Below, piece by piece: positions 1 through 9,000 of a stretch of DNA of 41,147 nt; the stretch's first letter is position 1; each line of letters begins with the position of its first letter. Both the position numbers and the translations under genes were made by a program. The notes beneath the pieces were generated by a model that made no database searches, was not told where the DNA came from, and saw only the letters and a program-made list of their open reading frames with translations. Source of the stretch: Actinomycetota bacterium (GTDB lineage: Bacteria; Actinomycetota; AC-67); assembly GCA_040905475.1 (NCBI GenBank), contig JBBDRM010000050.1, positions 1 to 41,147 on the forward strand, given 5' to 3'.

Positions 1-936
1 AGCCCCACACCTTCCCCCACCCCGTCCTCGACCCCAACGCCGAGCCCGTCCCCCACGCCGACACCTACGCCTCCTCCGGTGGTTCCCGGCCAGCTGTACG
101 CGCCGACCTCGTTCTGGAACACGCCGATCCCGGCCGATCCGGCGATCGATCCGAACTCGGCTGCGATCGTCCAAGCCTCACTGACGAACTTCGCCTCGAA
201 CGCCAACTTCGCCAACACCGAAGGTTGGGGGATCCCCGTCGTGTACGCGTCGGTCACCGACAAGGAGTACACGATCGGTTGCACCTACTTCGATTGCGGC
301 ACGACCGTGAAGTTCCGGATCCCGGCGGGCGCCAAGGCCACGACCGGCAGCGACAAGCATCTCGTCGTGATCGACCTCGCCAAGGGGCTCGAGCTCGACA
401 TGTGGCGAGCCGAATACAACGCGACCACCGACTCGTGGTCGGCCGGCAGCCGCTACACGACCAACGTGCTCGGATGGGGTGCGATCTGTGCGCTCGGTCA
501 GCACTGCAACGGCGCGGTGGCGTCCGGTTTCGCGGCCTTCGGCGGCATCCCGCGGCCCGAGGAGTTCGCGCAGCCGGTCATCCCGCACGCGTTGACGCTC
601 ACGCCACCGCTCACGCGCGACGACTACATCGCGTGTCCCGCAACGCACACCGACGGCGAGGATCCGAGCCCGGCGATACCCGAAGGGGCCCGGGTTCAGC
701 TCGATCCGACGTTCAACGTGGATGCGCAGTCGTGGCCGGCGTGGAAGAAGACGATGGCGCGCACGCTCCAGGTCTACGGCGCGTACATCTCGGACACGGG
801 TGGGACGCTGGCGCTGCGCGGCGAGTCCGACGTGAACCGTCAGGGCGCCTGGGCCGCGGTCGGGATGCCGGAGTGGGCGAGCCTTTCGGATCTTCCGTGG
901 AGCAAGATGCGGGTCCTGCAGCTGACGCAGTGCTGA
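1..936 (+). CDS. Secreted protein of unknown function, 3' part
   Basis: The reading frame is open from the first base, so the true start lies upstream. The first ~25 codons encode a Pro/Thr/Ser linker (repeated SPTPTP-like units), the usual spacer between a signal or anchor region and a folded exported domain. The remaining ~285 residues form a globular domain rich in Trp, Gly and Asn, with four cysteines near the middle (IGCTYFDCG, AICALGQHC) that could pair as disulphides. It ends at TGA just before the converging gene on the other strand. I do not recognise the family and see no catalytic motif. Extracytoplasmic location is inferred from the linker and cysteines. An internal ATG-like start after the linker is unlikely because the linker is in frame and codon bias is continuous. 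Confidence 0.7.
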   Translation, partial: SPTPSPTPSSTPTPSPSPTPTPTPPPVVPGQLYAPTSFWNTPIPADPAIDPNSAAIVQASLTNFASNANFANTEGWGIPVVYASVTDKEYTIGCTYFDCGTTVKFRIPAGAKATTGSDKHLVVIDLAKGLELDMWRAEYNATTDSWSAGSRYTTNVLGWGAICALGQHCNGAVASGFAAFGGIPRPEEFAQPVIPHALTLTPPLTRDDYIACPATHTDGEDPSPAIPEGARVQLDPTFNVDAQSWPAWKKTMARTLQVYGAYISDTGGTLALRGESDVNRQGAWAAVGMPEWASLSDLPWSKMRVLQLTQC

Positions 937-947
937 CGAGCCGTCTT

Positions 948-1949
948 CTACCAGGACGCGTCGTGGAAGCCCTTGCCTAGGAAGAACGAGCGCCCATCCG
1001 TGTAGCGGAAGAGCTTGAGCCCGGAGCCGCTCCGCCTCCAGAAGAGGAGGCTCGTCCCCGACGAGTCGTAATCGACGGGGAAGGCGTCGCCCTCGATGAG
1101 CACGCGCCATGTGTCCGCCGCCGGGTCGTACACGATGATGGGATACGACTCGCTTCCATCCACGTCCGAGTATGCGACGCCGAAGGCAACCGTTCGCCGG
1201 CCGGGCCGGACCGTCGGGCTTGTTAGCGTCAGCCCGGGATATGAGAGCTCGATCCCGCTCGGATCGTCGTCCTCATCGACGGTCGGCCAATCCATCCCAT
1301 CGAGCGGGCCGCCCTTCCGGGTATCGAGGAGGAAATGCCGTGCCGAGTCCGAACCGGCACGAGCGACGACGAGGAAGCGAGGATCGGGCGCCCATCGCGG
1401 ACTCCCGTAGCCACCTTCCCACGTGCCGATCCACTCGCGTTCCGCGCCGGTCTCGAGGTTTCGCACGACCATCCGGTGCCGCCGGTCGCCGCATGAATGG
1501 CTTGCGTCGTAGGCGAGCCGGCGCCCGTCCGGGCTGATGACCGGCCCGTAGCCGCCCCGGATCACCTCTCGGATGGATCCACCATTGATGGCGACCGAGT
1601 AGATACCTCCGCACGCGCCGAGCCCGGCATCGGAGAAGTAGACGGTCTGGCCGTCCGGAGTGACCTCGACGTCGAACGTGGTCCGGCTCTGCGCATCCGC
1701 CATGGCAAGCGTGCACAGCTCGTTGCCGTCCGAGGCTCGAAGGAGCACGATCTTTCCCTTTGTACTTGCGACGATCGGAGCAGGGTCGACGTGCTTCGGC
1801 CGGCATGTCCCAGACTGCGGGATCGTTTGCGAAGTGGGGAAAGTCGCCGTCGGCGTCTTCGCGGGAGAAGGTCCGGCGCTCGTCCTGGGTGCTGTCGCTT
1901 CACACGCCCAGAGAAGCGACAGGGCGATCAGCAACAGCCGTGACCTCAT
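948..1949 (-). CDS. Putative lipoprotein with TolB/PD40-type beta-propeller
   Basis: A 333-residue protein. It begins with a short hydrophobic signal (MRSRLLLIALSLLWAC) whose Cys at residue 16 follows Leu-Trp-Ala, a plausible lipobox. A Thr/Pro/Ser-rich tether to about residue 50 comes next. The body has repeats of the TolB/PD40 kind: VTPDGQTVYFSD, ISPDGRRLAYDA and similar strand-turn patterns with D-G pairs. Such propellers usually bind proteins or ligands outside the membrane and are not enzymes. It is divergent from the ECF sigma gene that begins 78 bp away, and the protein downstream of that sigma factor is also an exported propeller, so a shared envelope role is possible. The family assignment is moderate and the specific role is unknown. 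Confidence 0.65.
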   Translation of the reverse strand: MRSRLLLIALSLLWACEATAPRTSAGPSPAKTPTATFPTSQTIPQSGTCRPKHVDPAPIVASTKGKIVLLRASDGNELCTLAMADAQSRTTFDVEVTPDGQTVYFSDAGLGACGGIYSVAINGGSIREVIRGGYGPVISPDGRRLAYDASHSCGDRRHRMVVRNLETGAEREWIGTWEGGYGSPRWAPDPRFLVVARAGSDSARHFLLDTRKGGPLDGMDWPTVDEDDDPSGIELSYPGLTLTSPTVRPGRRTVAFGVAYSDVDGSESYPIIVYDPAADTWRVLIEGDAFPVDYDSSGTSLLFWRRSGSGLKLFRYTDGRSFFLGKGFHDASW

Positions 1950-2026
1950 CGACGGAATCTGTCACACCGCGCGCACGTGAACAATGGACGAAGGGGCAAT
2001 AGATCGCCTCCCAGGAAGGCGGTTGA

Positions 2027-2611
2027 TTGGCGCCGAACATCCCACTAATGAACGTGATCGATGCTGCGGCAGACCCGCCACGTTCGATACTTCTCCAGGC
2101 CGCCTCCGGAGAGCCCACGGCTGCGCGTGAGCTGCTGGATGCGACGAGTTCGACCGTGTACGGGTTCATCTTCGCGCGGGTAGGCGGTGTTCAGGAGACC
2201 GCTGAGGATCTGACCCAGGCCACCTACCTGGAGGCGATGCGATCCGCGCGCACCTATCGCGGCGACGCCGCAGTCGAAACCTGGCTCTGCGCGATCGCGC
2301 GCCGGCAGGTCGCGAAGCACTACAAGTCCGAACGCCGGCGGGAACGGCTCGAGCGCAAGCTGCGGCTCGTCGCTGAGGAACCCGAGCCGGATGAGGATAC
2401 CGACGACGGCTCGCCCGTCGACGCGGAGGTCATGATCGCGGCGCTCGGCCGGCTGGTGCCGCTCCATCGTCAGGTCCTCGTCCTCAAGTACCTCGACGGC
2501 CGCTCCGTCGAGCAGATCGCCGAGGAGCTCGGCCGTTCGAAGATCCAGGTCCAGTCGTTGCTGCAGCGAGCCCGTTCGGGTCTGAAGCGAGAGCTCGAGG
2601 CGGCCCGATGA
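2027..2611 (+). CDS. ECF-type RNA polymerase sigma factor
   Basis: A 194-residue sigma-70 family protein of the extracytoplasmic-function group. It contains only region 2 (about residues 40-105, with the AEDLTQATYLEAM core-binding helix) and region 4 (about 143-190, LHRQVLVLKYLDGRS followed by the SKIQVQSLLQRARSGLKREL helix-turn-helix). An acidic linker lies between them. The TTG start at 2027 is preferred because AGGAAGG sits 7 nt upstream. An ATG at 2048 is the alternative and would lose seven residues. Its stop overlaps the next start by 4 nt (ATGA), so the two are translationally coupled. That partner is a membrane propeller, not a canonical zinc anti-sigma protein. A GGAAT-like -35 lies near 1954, but I cannot confirm a matching -10. 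Confidence 0.93.
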   Translation: MAPNIPLMNVIDAAADPPRSILLQAASGEPTAARELLDATSSTVYGFIFARVGGVQETAEDLTQATYLEAMRSARTYRGDAAVETWLCAIARRQVAKHYKSERRRERLERKLRLVAEEPEPDEDTDDGSPVDAEVMIAALGRLVPLHRQVLVLKYLDGRSVEQIAEELGRSKIQVQSLLQRARSGLKRELEAAR

Positions 2612-4854
2612 CTGACCGATTCGAGCGCAAGATCGGCGAGATCGGCGGGCCGCGCTCGCCCGATCCAGAGTTTCGCGACCGCCTCGAGCGCGCCATCATC
2701 CACGAGAGCGCCCCCGAGGTAACCCCGGCAGCGCGGTGGAGGATCGACGGCCCCCGCGCGCTTTCGTCGCGGATGCGGAGCCGAATCGAAGCGGCGATGA
2801 CGCGCCGAAAGAGGTGGAGCCTCTCCCCACTGCGGCTGATCGCGGCAGCGGTGGCCGTGGTCATGCTCGCGGGTACGACGATCGTCATCGTCGATCGGGT
2901 CGGCAAACGAGGAAGCGGTGGAGACGAACGACCTTTCGTGGCGGCGCCTACCAATTCGCCGACTCCGGGTTCGACCCCATCCACGCCGCCCAAGGCTGCC
3001 CCCTCAGGCCCGTCGACGTTGCGAGGCTTCAAGTCGGCCGGCCAGTTCCTCGCGTATGTGCACACCGAAGGTCTGAAACAGAACGGGCCATACGGCATCC
3101 CCGGCAGCATCTTCGAAGGCGGCGGGTACAGCGGCGGACCGGTGGCGGCCGCCCCGGGATCGGCCCCGCGCGCCCCCTCGATGGCGCTGCCGTACGAGCC
3201 GTACTCGACGACGAACGTCCAGGAAGCCGGGGTCGACGAACCGGACATCGTGAAGACGGACGGCAGGCGGATGATCGTCCTGACCCATCGGGAGATCGGC
3301 GGCTCCGTAGCGCGGCTCTTCGACGTCCGGAAGGGGGCCCGCTTCCTGGACTCGATCGGTTTCTCCGAGGGTGAGGCCTCCGGACTTTTCCTGGCCGGCG
3401 ATCGGGTGGTGGTGCTCGAGGATCGACTGGCAGCGCCACGAGAGGCGCGAATGGCCACCCACGTCAGCGCCCGTCGATGGACCACCGTGACCGTGCTGAG
3501 CGTCGCAGATCCCGAGAACATCATGGTGGTTTCCTCGATGCATATCGAGGGGTCCTACGTCGATGCGCGCCTCGCCGGCGGCGTGGTGCGTCTGGTCGTC
3601 GCCTCCGATGCTCTTGGGCCCTCGCCCGTGTCCGTAGGAAAGGGCTCCCCCGAAGAGCTCGAAGCGGCGGAGAAGGCGAACGAACGGTCGATCCGACGGT
3701 CGATTGCGGGCGACTGGGTGCCGCATTTCGTGCTCCAGCGGACGGGGAGAGCCACGACGACCGGACACGTGCACGACTGGTCCGCGATCAGCCGTCCCCC
3801 CGACCAAGCCGGCCTCGGCATGTTGACCGTCCTGACGATCGACCCGGCCGACCCGGCCCCCGACAACGCGATGTCGATCGTCGGCGCCGGGAACGAAATC
3901 TACGCCAGCCTCGGGAACCTCTACGTGACGTCGAACCGCTGGGAGGACACGATCGCTGCACGGAACGGGCAGCCGACCGGAGGGATGGTGACGCGCATCC
4001 ACAAGTTAGACATCAGTGATCCGGCAAGCACGACCTACCTCGCGAGCGGAGAAGTGTCGGGATTCCTGCTCAATCAGTTCTCGATGTCCGAGTACGCCGG
4101 ACGCTTGCGGGTGGCGACCACCGTCGAGTCGTTCGTCGGGAATACCGATACCTCTGAGAGCTTCATGACCGTCCTGTCCGAGACGGCGGGGAGGCTGGTC
4201 CGCGTCGGATCGGTCGGCAACCTCGGGAAGGGTGAGCGCATCTTCTCCGTCCGGTTCGCCGGCCGCACGGCGTACGTCGTCACGTTCCGTCAGCTCGATC
4301 CGCTCTACGTTGTGGATCTGCGCAAGCCGAATCACCCGCGTGTGCGCGGACAGCTGAAGGTTCCCGGGTTCTCCGAGTACCTCCATCCACTGAGCGAGGC
4401 ACTCCTGGTCGGTGTCGGCAGGGATGCGAGCCGGTCCGGCGTCGCCAAGGGCCTTCAGCTTTCTCTCTTCGACGTCTCGAACCCGGCGAGTCCGGAGCGG
4501 ATCGACAACCTCATCCAGGGGGACTACGGGCAGTCGGGGCTCGACCGAGATCATCACGCGTTCCTCTACTGGGAGCCGGAGCGGTTGATGGTCGTGCCGG
4601 CCGTGATCTCGTCCGACCCTCAGGGAATCGATTTCGTCGGAGCGATTGCGCTGACCGTGAGCCCGACGGGAGAGTTCGGAGACCCGGTGCGCCTCACGCA
4701 CGTCGGCCGTTCGGGTGTGAACAAGGATGCGCCGCCGGAGATCCAGCGCTCCCTCGTGATCGGGCGACGGCTCCTCACGATCTCCGAAGAGGGGATCCTC
4801 CTGAGCGATCTCGGAACGCTGGACGATCGCGCCTGGGTGCCGTTCCTGTCGTAA
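2608..4854 (+). CDS. Membrane-anchored beta-propeller protein (Beta_propel/PF09826-like), possible ECF regulator
   Basis: A 748-residue protein coupled to the sigma gene by a 4-nt overlap. Residues 1-75 are predicted cytoplasmic and charged. One membrane segment spans about 76-96, followed by a Pro/Thr/Ser linker. From about 195 an extracytoplasmic propeller begins with the family signature STTNVQEAGVDEPDIVKTDG (200-219), which is typical of 'secreted beta-propeller' proteins. Later repeats carry D/G-rich strand turns. The gene position is where anti-sigma factors normally sit. The cytoplasmic N-terminus lacks the HxxxCxxC zinc motif, but contains amphipathic helices (DPEFRDRLERAI) that could hold the sigma factor. 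A sensor or anti-sigma role is inferred from position and topology only. Its stop is 4 bp from a convergent gene. Confidence 0.8.
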   Translation: MTDRFERKIGEIGGPRSPDPEFRDRLERAIIHESAPEVTPAARWRIDGPRALSSRMRSRIEAAMTRRKRWSLSPLRLIAAAVAVVMLAGTTIVIVDRVGKRGSGGDERPFVAAPTNSPTPGSTPSTPPKAAPSGPSTLRGFKSAGQFLAYVHTEGLKQNGPYGIPGSIFEGGGYSGGPVAAAPGSAPRAPSMALPYEPYSTTNVQEAGVDEPDIVKTDGRRMIVLTHREIGGSVARLFDVRKGARFLDSIGFSEGEASGLFLAGDRVVVLEDRLAAPREARMATHVSARRWTTVTVLSVADPENIMVVSSMHIEGSYVDARLAGGVVRLVVASDALGPSPVSVGKGSPEELEAAEKANERSIRRSIAGDWVPHFVLQRTGRATTTGHVHDWSAISRPPDQAGLGMLTVLTIDPADPAPDNAMSIVGAGNEIYASLGNLYVTSNRWEDTIAARNGQPTGGMVTRIHKLDISDPASTTYLASGEVSGFLLNQFSMSEYAGRLRVATTVESFVGNTDTSESFMTVLSETAGRLVRVGSVGNLGKGERIFSVRFAGRTAYVVTFRQLDPLYVVDLRKPNHPRVRGQLKVPGFSEYLHPLSEALLVGVGRDASRSGVAKGLQLSLFDVSNPASPERIDNLIQGDYGQSGLDRDHHAFLYWEPERLMVVPAVISSDPQGIDFVGAIALTVSPTGEFGDPVRLTHVGRSGVNKDAPPEIQRSLVIGRRLLTISEEGILLSDLGTLDDRAWVPFLS

Positions 4855-4858
4855 GCGT

Positions 4859-6166
4859 TCAGCGTCCTTCGGCGGCGGCCTGCGCCGCGAGTGCGTCCGC
4901 GTGCTTCGCCTTGGCTTTCTCGAGCGCGGCGGGGATCCAGCGTGTCGGCCATTCGCCAGGTGCCGGCTTGAAGTCCTTCAGGATCTGGCGGGCGGCGGTG
5001 ACCGTGTGGACTTCGGTCGGGCCGTCCATGATCCCCATCATCGGTGCGAGCATCCACATGTAGCCGAGCGGCATCTCGTTCGAGACCCCAAGCGCTCCGT
5101 GGACGTGAACGGCTCGCTCGACGACGCTGCGGAGCACCTTGGCGGCCTGGACCGTCGCGGCCGCGATCTCCTTGCGCACGGCCGCGGTTCCCTCGCGATC
5201 GATCCGCCACGCCGTGTACAGGACGAACAGCCGGAACTGCTGGATCTCCGCCCAGGACTCCGTGATCGCTTGCTGCACCAGCTGCTTCTCGGCGAGCGAT
5301 GAGCCCTTCGTCTCGCGGCTCAGCGCACGCTCGCACATCATCTCGAACGCCTTGTTGCACACGCCCACCGTCCGCATCGCGTGGTGGATGCGGCCGCCGC
5401 CGAGCCGTGTCTGCGCAACGACGAAGCCGAGGCCCTCGTCGCCGAGGAGGCTCTCGGCCGGAACCCGGACGCCGTCGTATCGGATGTGCGCGTGCCCGCC
5501 TTCCTCGCTGAGGTCCTCGCCCATCGTGCCGACGTCTCGCAGGATCGTGATGCCCGGCGTATCCGACGGCACCAAGAACATCGAGGTCCCCTTGTACGCG
5601 CCGGCGTCCGGGTTCGTCAGCGCCATCACGATGAAGAACGCGGCGTTCCGCGCGTTCGAGGTGAAGAACTTCTCGCCGTCGATCACCCATGCGTCGCCGT
5701 CGCGGACCGCGCGGGACCGGAACATCGTGGGGTCGGCGCCCCCTTGCGGCTCCGTCATCGAGAACGCCGAGAAGACCTCCCCGTCGAGCAGGGGTTGCAG
5801 GTAGCGCTCCTTCTGCTCGGGCGTGCCGTAGTGCGCGAGGATCTCGGCGTTGCCCGTGTCGGGGGCCTGGCAGCCGAAGATCGTCGGGCCCCAGCGCGTG
5901 CGTCCCAGGATCTCGTTCATGAGCGCGAGTGACACCTGACCGAAGCCCTTGCCCCCGAGCTCGGGCCCGAGGTGACACGCCCAGAGGCCGCGCTCCTTGA
6001 CCCGGCCTTTGAGCGGGTCGATCACGGTGCGGAGCCAGGGCGCCGGGGGAGCGTGGTGCAGGTGCGGCCAGAGGAGGTCCAGCGGCTCGACCTCGTCCTC
6101 GACGAAGCCGCGCATCCACGCGAGCTGCTCCTCGAACACAGGGTCGGTCTCGAACTCCCAGCTCAT
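4859..6166 (-). CDS. Acyl-CoA dehydrogenase (ACAD10/11- or LvaC-like)
   Basis: A 435-residue flavoprotein of the acyl-CoA dehydrogenase superfamily, close to the usual length. The FAD/substrate signature FSAFSMTEPQGGAD is at about 132-145, and GTPEQKERYLQPLL comes before it. The C-terminal region contains the helical VHGALGVSNEMPLGYMWM segment near the active site. It is the last gene of a minus-strand operon, and its ATG overlaps the stop of the upstream kinase-like gene by 4 nt. Mammalian ACAD10/11 fuse these same two domains, and Pseudomonas LvaA/LvaC separate them. In those systems the kinase phosphorylates a 4-hydroxyacyl-CoA and the dehydrogenase-like enzyme eliminates phosphate. That substrate is inferred for this pair; simple alpha,beta-dehydrogenation of a branched acyl-CoA is the alternative. 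Confidence 0.92.
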   Translation of the reverse strand: MSWEFETDPVFEEQLAWMRGFVEDEVEPLDLLWPHLHHAPPAPWLRTVIDPLKGRVKERGLWACHLGPELGGKGFGQVSLALMNEILGRTRWGPTIFGCQAPDTGNAEILAHYGTPEQKERYLQPLLDGEVFSAFSMTEPQGGADPTMFRSRAVRDGDAWVIDGEKFFTSNARNAAFFIVMALTNPDAGAYKGTSMFLVPSDTPGITILRDVGTMGEDLSEEGGHAHIRYDGVRVPAESLLGDEGLGFVVAQTRLGGGRIHHAMRTVGVCNKAFEMMCERALSRETKGSSLAEKQLVQQAITESWAEIQQFRLFVLYTAWRIDREGTAAVRKEIAAATVQAAKVLRSVVERAVHVHGALGVSNEMPLGYMWMLAPMMGIMDGPTEVHTVTAARQILKDFKPAPGEWPTRWIPAALEKAKAKHADALAAQAAAEGR

Positions 6167-7167
6167 GCGCGGCCCAGCATCGCTCGAGCGCGAGCGATCA
6201 TGTCGGGGATGTGCGCCGGGCTGAACGCCTCAGCCTCGCCGCGCTTCCGTGCGTTCTTCACGAGGAGTGCGGTTACGGACGCGATCTTGAACAACGCGTG
6301 CGCTTTGAACCAGTCGAGGTCGTCGACCGGAACGCCGCCCGCGCCCAGGTACTCGGCGAGCAGCTCGTCGTCGCCCGGCATCCCGATGGCCTCGCGGATC
6401 GCGCTCGGGTGACCGGCCGCGTTCGAGGACAGCAGGAACCACGCGACGTCGACGCGGGGATCGCTTCGCGCCCAGATCTCCCAGTCGACGATCGCGTTCA
6501 CCTCTTTGCCTTCGCACAGGGTGTTCCCGACGCGGAAGTCGCCGTGGACGAGCGTGGAGGGAACGGCCGCCGGCATAGAGCGGCGGAGCGCCTCGGCGCA
6601 GTCGTCCGCGCCCGGCTTCATGTCGTCGTCGACCGTCGCGAACGCGCGGACCCAGCGCTCAACCTCCTCGACGAGGTCCACCTCCGGCTCGTCGCCGAGG
6701 CCGACCTCCCCGGGACGGACCGCGTGAAGCGCCGCCATCATGCGCGCGCACTCCCGAGCGCGGGCGTCGATCTCCGCGGGCGAAGGCAACTCGTCCGCGT
6801 GGTCCAGCGTCGGCTCGAAGCAGACGCCTTCCGCGAAGCTCATGGCGAAGAACGGCGGGATCTCAGGCGGCATGCCCGTCTCCTCGAACAGCACCAGCGG
6901 CACCCGAACGCCGTTCGCTCCCTCGAGCGCGCGGAGCAGGCGCGCCTGACGGAGCACATCGCGGTTGCGCACCGGCGCGAGCCCCGCCGGGGCGACCTTG
7001 ATGACGATCCGTTCGTGCTCGGGCGGCCCGCCGGCGACGGGGGCGACGAAGGTCAGGCTCGAACGGCCGCCTTTGAGCTTCTCGAGCTCACCGATCGTCG
7101 AACCCGGCGCCCACCCGGCGGCTGCGGCCGCGACTCGTTCGGTCAGATCGCCGATCTCTTCCGCCAC
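6163..7167 (-). CDS. APH/choline-kinase-like phosphotransferase
   Basis: A 334-residue aminoglycoside-phosphotransferase-fold protein with a GTG start. The N-lobe has the nucleotide-binding Lys region (IVIKVAP, about 55-60). The catalytic loop LVHGDFRVGN (206-215) supplies the base Asp and metal-binding Asn. The second metal site is IVDWEIWARSDPRVDVAWFL (226-245). Drug resistance is unlikely given the context. It lies between a crotonase and an acyl-CoA dehydrogenase, 6 nt after the former and overlapping the latter by 4 nt, the arrangement expected for the kinase half of ACAD10/11 or LvaA. The probable reaction is phosphorylation of the hydroxyl of a 4-hydroxyacyl-CoA (inference from family and context). 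Confidence 0.9.
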   Translation of the reverse strand: MAEEIGDLTERVAAAAAGWAPGSTIGELEKLKGGRSSLTFVAPVAGGPPEHERIVIKVAPAGLAPVRNRDVLRQARLLRALEGANGVRVPLVLFEETGMPPEIPPFFAMSFAEGVCFEPTLDHADELPSPAEIDARARECARMMAALHAVRPGEVGLGDEPEVDLVEEVERWVRAFATVDDDMKPGADDCAEALRRSMPAAVPSTLVHGDFRVGNTLCEGKEVNAIVDWEIWARSDPRVDVAWFLLSSNAAGHPSAIREAIGMPGDDELLAEYLGAGGVPVDDLDWFKAHALFKIASVTALLVKNARKRGEAEAFSPAHIPDMIARARAMLGRA

Positions 7168-7173
7168 GGCCGC

Positions 7174-7980
7174 TTACTCGCTCGTCGGCCCGCTGAAGGT
7201 CGGCGGCCGCTTCTCGACGTGCGACGCGAGGCCTTCGGCGACGTCGGGGCCGCCGAACCCGTAGAACTCCAGCGCGAGCGACGCGTCGAAGATCGGGCCC
7301 ATCATCCGGTACCAGTTGTTGAGCGCGTACTTCGTCCAGCGGATCGCGCTCTGCGAGCCGGAGGCGAGCTTGCGTGCGACCTCCATCGCACGATCCTGCA
7401 CCTCGCTGTCGTCGACACACAGCGACACGAGGCCGATCCGCTCGGCTTCCTCGCCGGAGAGCGGCTCGCAGGTCAAGAGGTGGTACTTCGATCTGGCCAT
7501 GCCGCACAGGAGCGGCCAGCAGATCGCGGCGTGATCGCCGGCGGCGACGCCGAGCCGCGTATGTCCGTCGATGATCTTCGCCGTTCGGGCCGCCACCGAC
7601 ACGTCGGCGAGGAGCGCGACGACGAGCCCTGCGCCGACGGCCGGGCCGTGGATCGCCGACACGATCGGCTTCGAGCAGTTGATGACGTTGTAGACGAGAT
7701 CCCGTGCCTCGCGCATGACCCGCGTGCGGACGCCGAAGTCGTCGATCATCGTGCGGATCTCCTCGAAGCTTCCGCCGGCCGAGAACGCCTTGCCGGCTCC
7801 GCGGATCAGCGCGACGCGAACGTCGGGGTCACGGTCGACCTCGAGCCATACGTTCGCCAGCTCGCGATGCATCTCCGGGCCGACCGCGTTGAGGCCCGGC
7901 GCGTCGAGCACGATCTTCAAGATGCCCGGCTCGGGCGCCTCGAACGTGAGGCTCGGGAACGCCGCGTAGCGGTCGCTCAT
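7174..7980 (-). CDS. Enoyl-CoA hydratase/isomerase (crotonase family)
   Basis: A 268-residue crotonase-fold protein. I chose the ATG at 7980 (MSDRYAAF), 10 nt after the SDR stop, over a much longer open frame upstream that overlaps the SDR. The oxyanion-hole loop [11 protein letters not shown] and the second loop [17 protein letters not shown] are recognisable. The usual GLvPdgG catalytic region reads [19 protein letters not shown], a variant seen in some actinobacterial paralogues in which the standard catalytic Glu pair is not obvious. The exact reaction (hydration, isomerisation or other) cannot be read from sequence. It is the second gene of the four-gene acyl-CoA operon. Confidence 0.88.
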   Translation of the reverse strand: MSDRYAAFPSLTFEAPEPGILKIVLDAPGLNAVGPEMHRELANVWLEVDRDPDVRVALIRGAGKAFSAGGSFEEIRTMIDDFGVRTRVMREARDLVYNVINCSKPIVSAIHGPAVGAGLVVALLADVSVAARTAKIIDGHTRLGVAAGDHAAICWPLLCGMARSKYHLLTCEPLSGEEAERIGLVSLCVDDSEVQDRAMEVARKLASGSQSAIRWTKYALNNWYRMMGPIFDASLALEFYGFGGPDVAEGLASHVEKRPPTFSGPTSE

Positions 7981-7990
7981 CGTCGGCCCT

Positions 7991-8914
7991 TCAGCTGGTG
8001 ACGTCTGTTCGGAGCTGCGACTTCGGGGGAGCGTACACGGGGGGCTTGTCGCCGAACATCCCGGGGACCTTCTCGACGAGCTCCTCGACGGTCCAGCGGT
8101 CGTTCTTCTCGAGCTGGTGCACGGGACCCCACCCGCCGTAGAGCTGGAGCGTTCCGCCGCCCGTGTAGAAGACCTGCCCGCTGATCCCGACCGCCTGATC
8201 GGTCGCGAGGAAAACCACGATCGGCGCCACGTTCTCCGGTGCCCATGAGTCGAATGTTCCTTCGACCTTGATCTCGCCGAACGTGGCTTCGGTGAGGCGC
8301 GTGCGCGCCGCCGGCGCGATCGCGTTCGCCGTGACGCCGTAGCGGCCCATCTCCATCGACACGATCTGAGCGAACGCTGCGATCCCCGCCTTCGCGGCAC
8401 CGTAGTTGGATTGACCGGCGTTGCCGAGCAGCCCGCTCGTCGACGACGTGCAGATGATCCTCCCGCCGACCGGCCCTCCGGTCTCCTTCGAGCGCTCGCG
8501 CCAGTAACCGCACGCGTGCCGGGTGGGAGCGAAGTGACCCTTCAGGTGGACCCGGATGACGGAATCCCAGTCGGCCTCGCTCATGTTGAAGATCATGCGG
8601 TCGCGGAGGATCCCCGCGTTGTTGACCAGGATGTCGAGCCCGCCCAGCTGATCGATCGCCTGCCGGATCATGTGCTCGGCGGCGGAGAAATCGGCCACGT
8701 CGTCGTAGTTGGCGATCGCGGTTCCGCCTGCGGCGTTGATCTCGTCGACGACGAGCTGTGCCGGGCGCTGGTCGGCTCCGCTGCCGTCCCACTCGCCGCC
8801 GAGGTCGTTGACCAAGACCTTCGCGCCGTGCTGCGCGAGCAGGAGCGCCTCCCCGCGTCCGATCCCGCGGCCCGCCCCGGTCACGATCGCAGTCTTCCCG
8901 TCCAAGAGTCCCAT
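7991..8914 (-). CDS. Short-chain dehydrogenase/reductase, 3-hydroxyacyl-CoA dehydrogenase type
   Basis: A 307-residue classical SDR. The start at 8914 ([13 protein letters not shown]) is preferred. A GAGGGGGAG ribosome site lies directly upstream and the Rossmann motif TGAGRGIG (12-19) is at its usual position. An in-frame extension of 52 codons to 9070 does not resemble the family. NNAG is at 98-101, the catalytic Ser at about 158 and YxxxK at 171-175. VLVNDLGG after the cofactor motif is typical of the SDR domain of peroxisomal multifunctional enzyme type 2 (HSD17B4-like), which oxidises 3-hydroxyacyl-CoAs with NAD. It opens the minus-strand operon and is divergent from a TetR gene that probably controls it. 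Confidence 0.9.
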   Translation of the reverse strand: MGLLDGKTAIVTGAGRGIGRGEALLLAQHGAKVLVNDLGGEWDGSGADQRPAQLVVDEINAAGGTAIANYDDVADFSAAEHMIRQAIDQLGGLDILVNNAGILRDRMIFNMSEADWDSVIRVHLKGHFAPTRHACGYWRERSKETGGPVGGRIICTSSTSGLLGNAGQSNYGAAKAGIAAFAQIVSMEMGRYGVTANAIAPAARTRLTEATFGEIKVEGTFDSWAPENVAPIVVFLATDQAVGISGQVFYTGGGTLQLYGGWGPVHQLEKNDRWTVEELVEKVPGMFGDKPPVYAPPKSQLRTDVTS

Positions 8915-8984
8915 CCGCTCCCCCTCGCTGGGTGGTGTCGTGTCGTCCCTGCACGTCGTCCTTCCGACTACTCGAGACTCCACG

Positions 8985-9000
8985 ATGAACGAAGATTCAT
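8985..9000. promoter_or_regulatory. Candidate TetR operator in the SDR/TetR divergent region
   Basis: An inverted repeat ATGAA-N6-TTCAT (ATGAACGAAGATTCAT) lies 70 bp upstream of the SDR start. The arms are only 5 bp, so chance is possible. It coincides with the first possible ATG of the TetR frame, which suggests that the true TetR start may be further downstream and that this is promoter DNA. Confidence 0.3.

Noticed and set aside
178-1110. 310-codon minus-strand open frame
   Set aside because: Antisense to the secreted protein, Arg-rich shadow composition, no ribosome site.
6163-7167. Aminoglycoside resistance gene
   Set aside because: The APH fold is clear, but the operon context is acyl-CoA metabolism.
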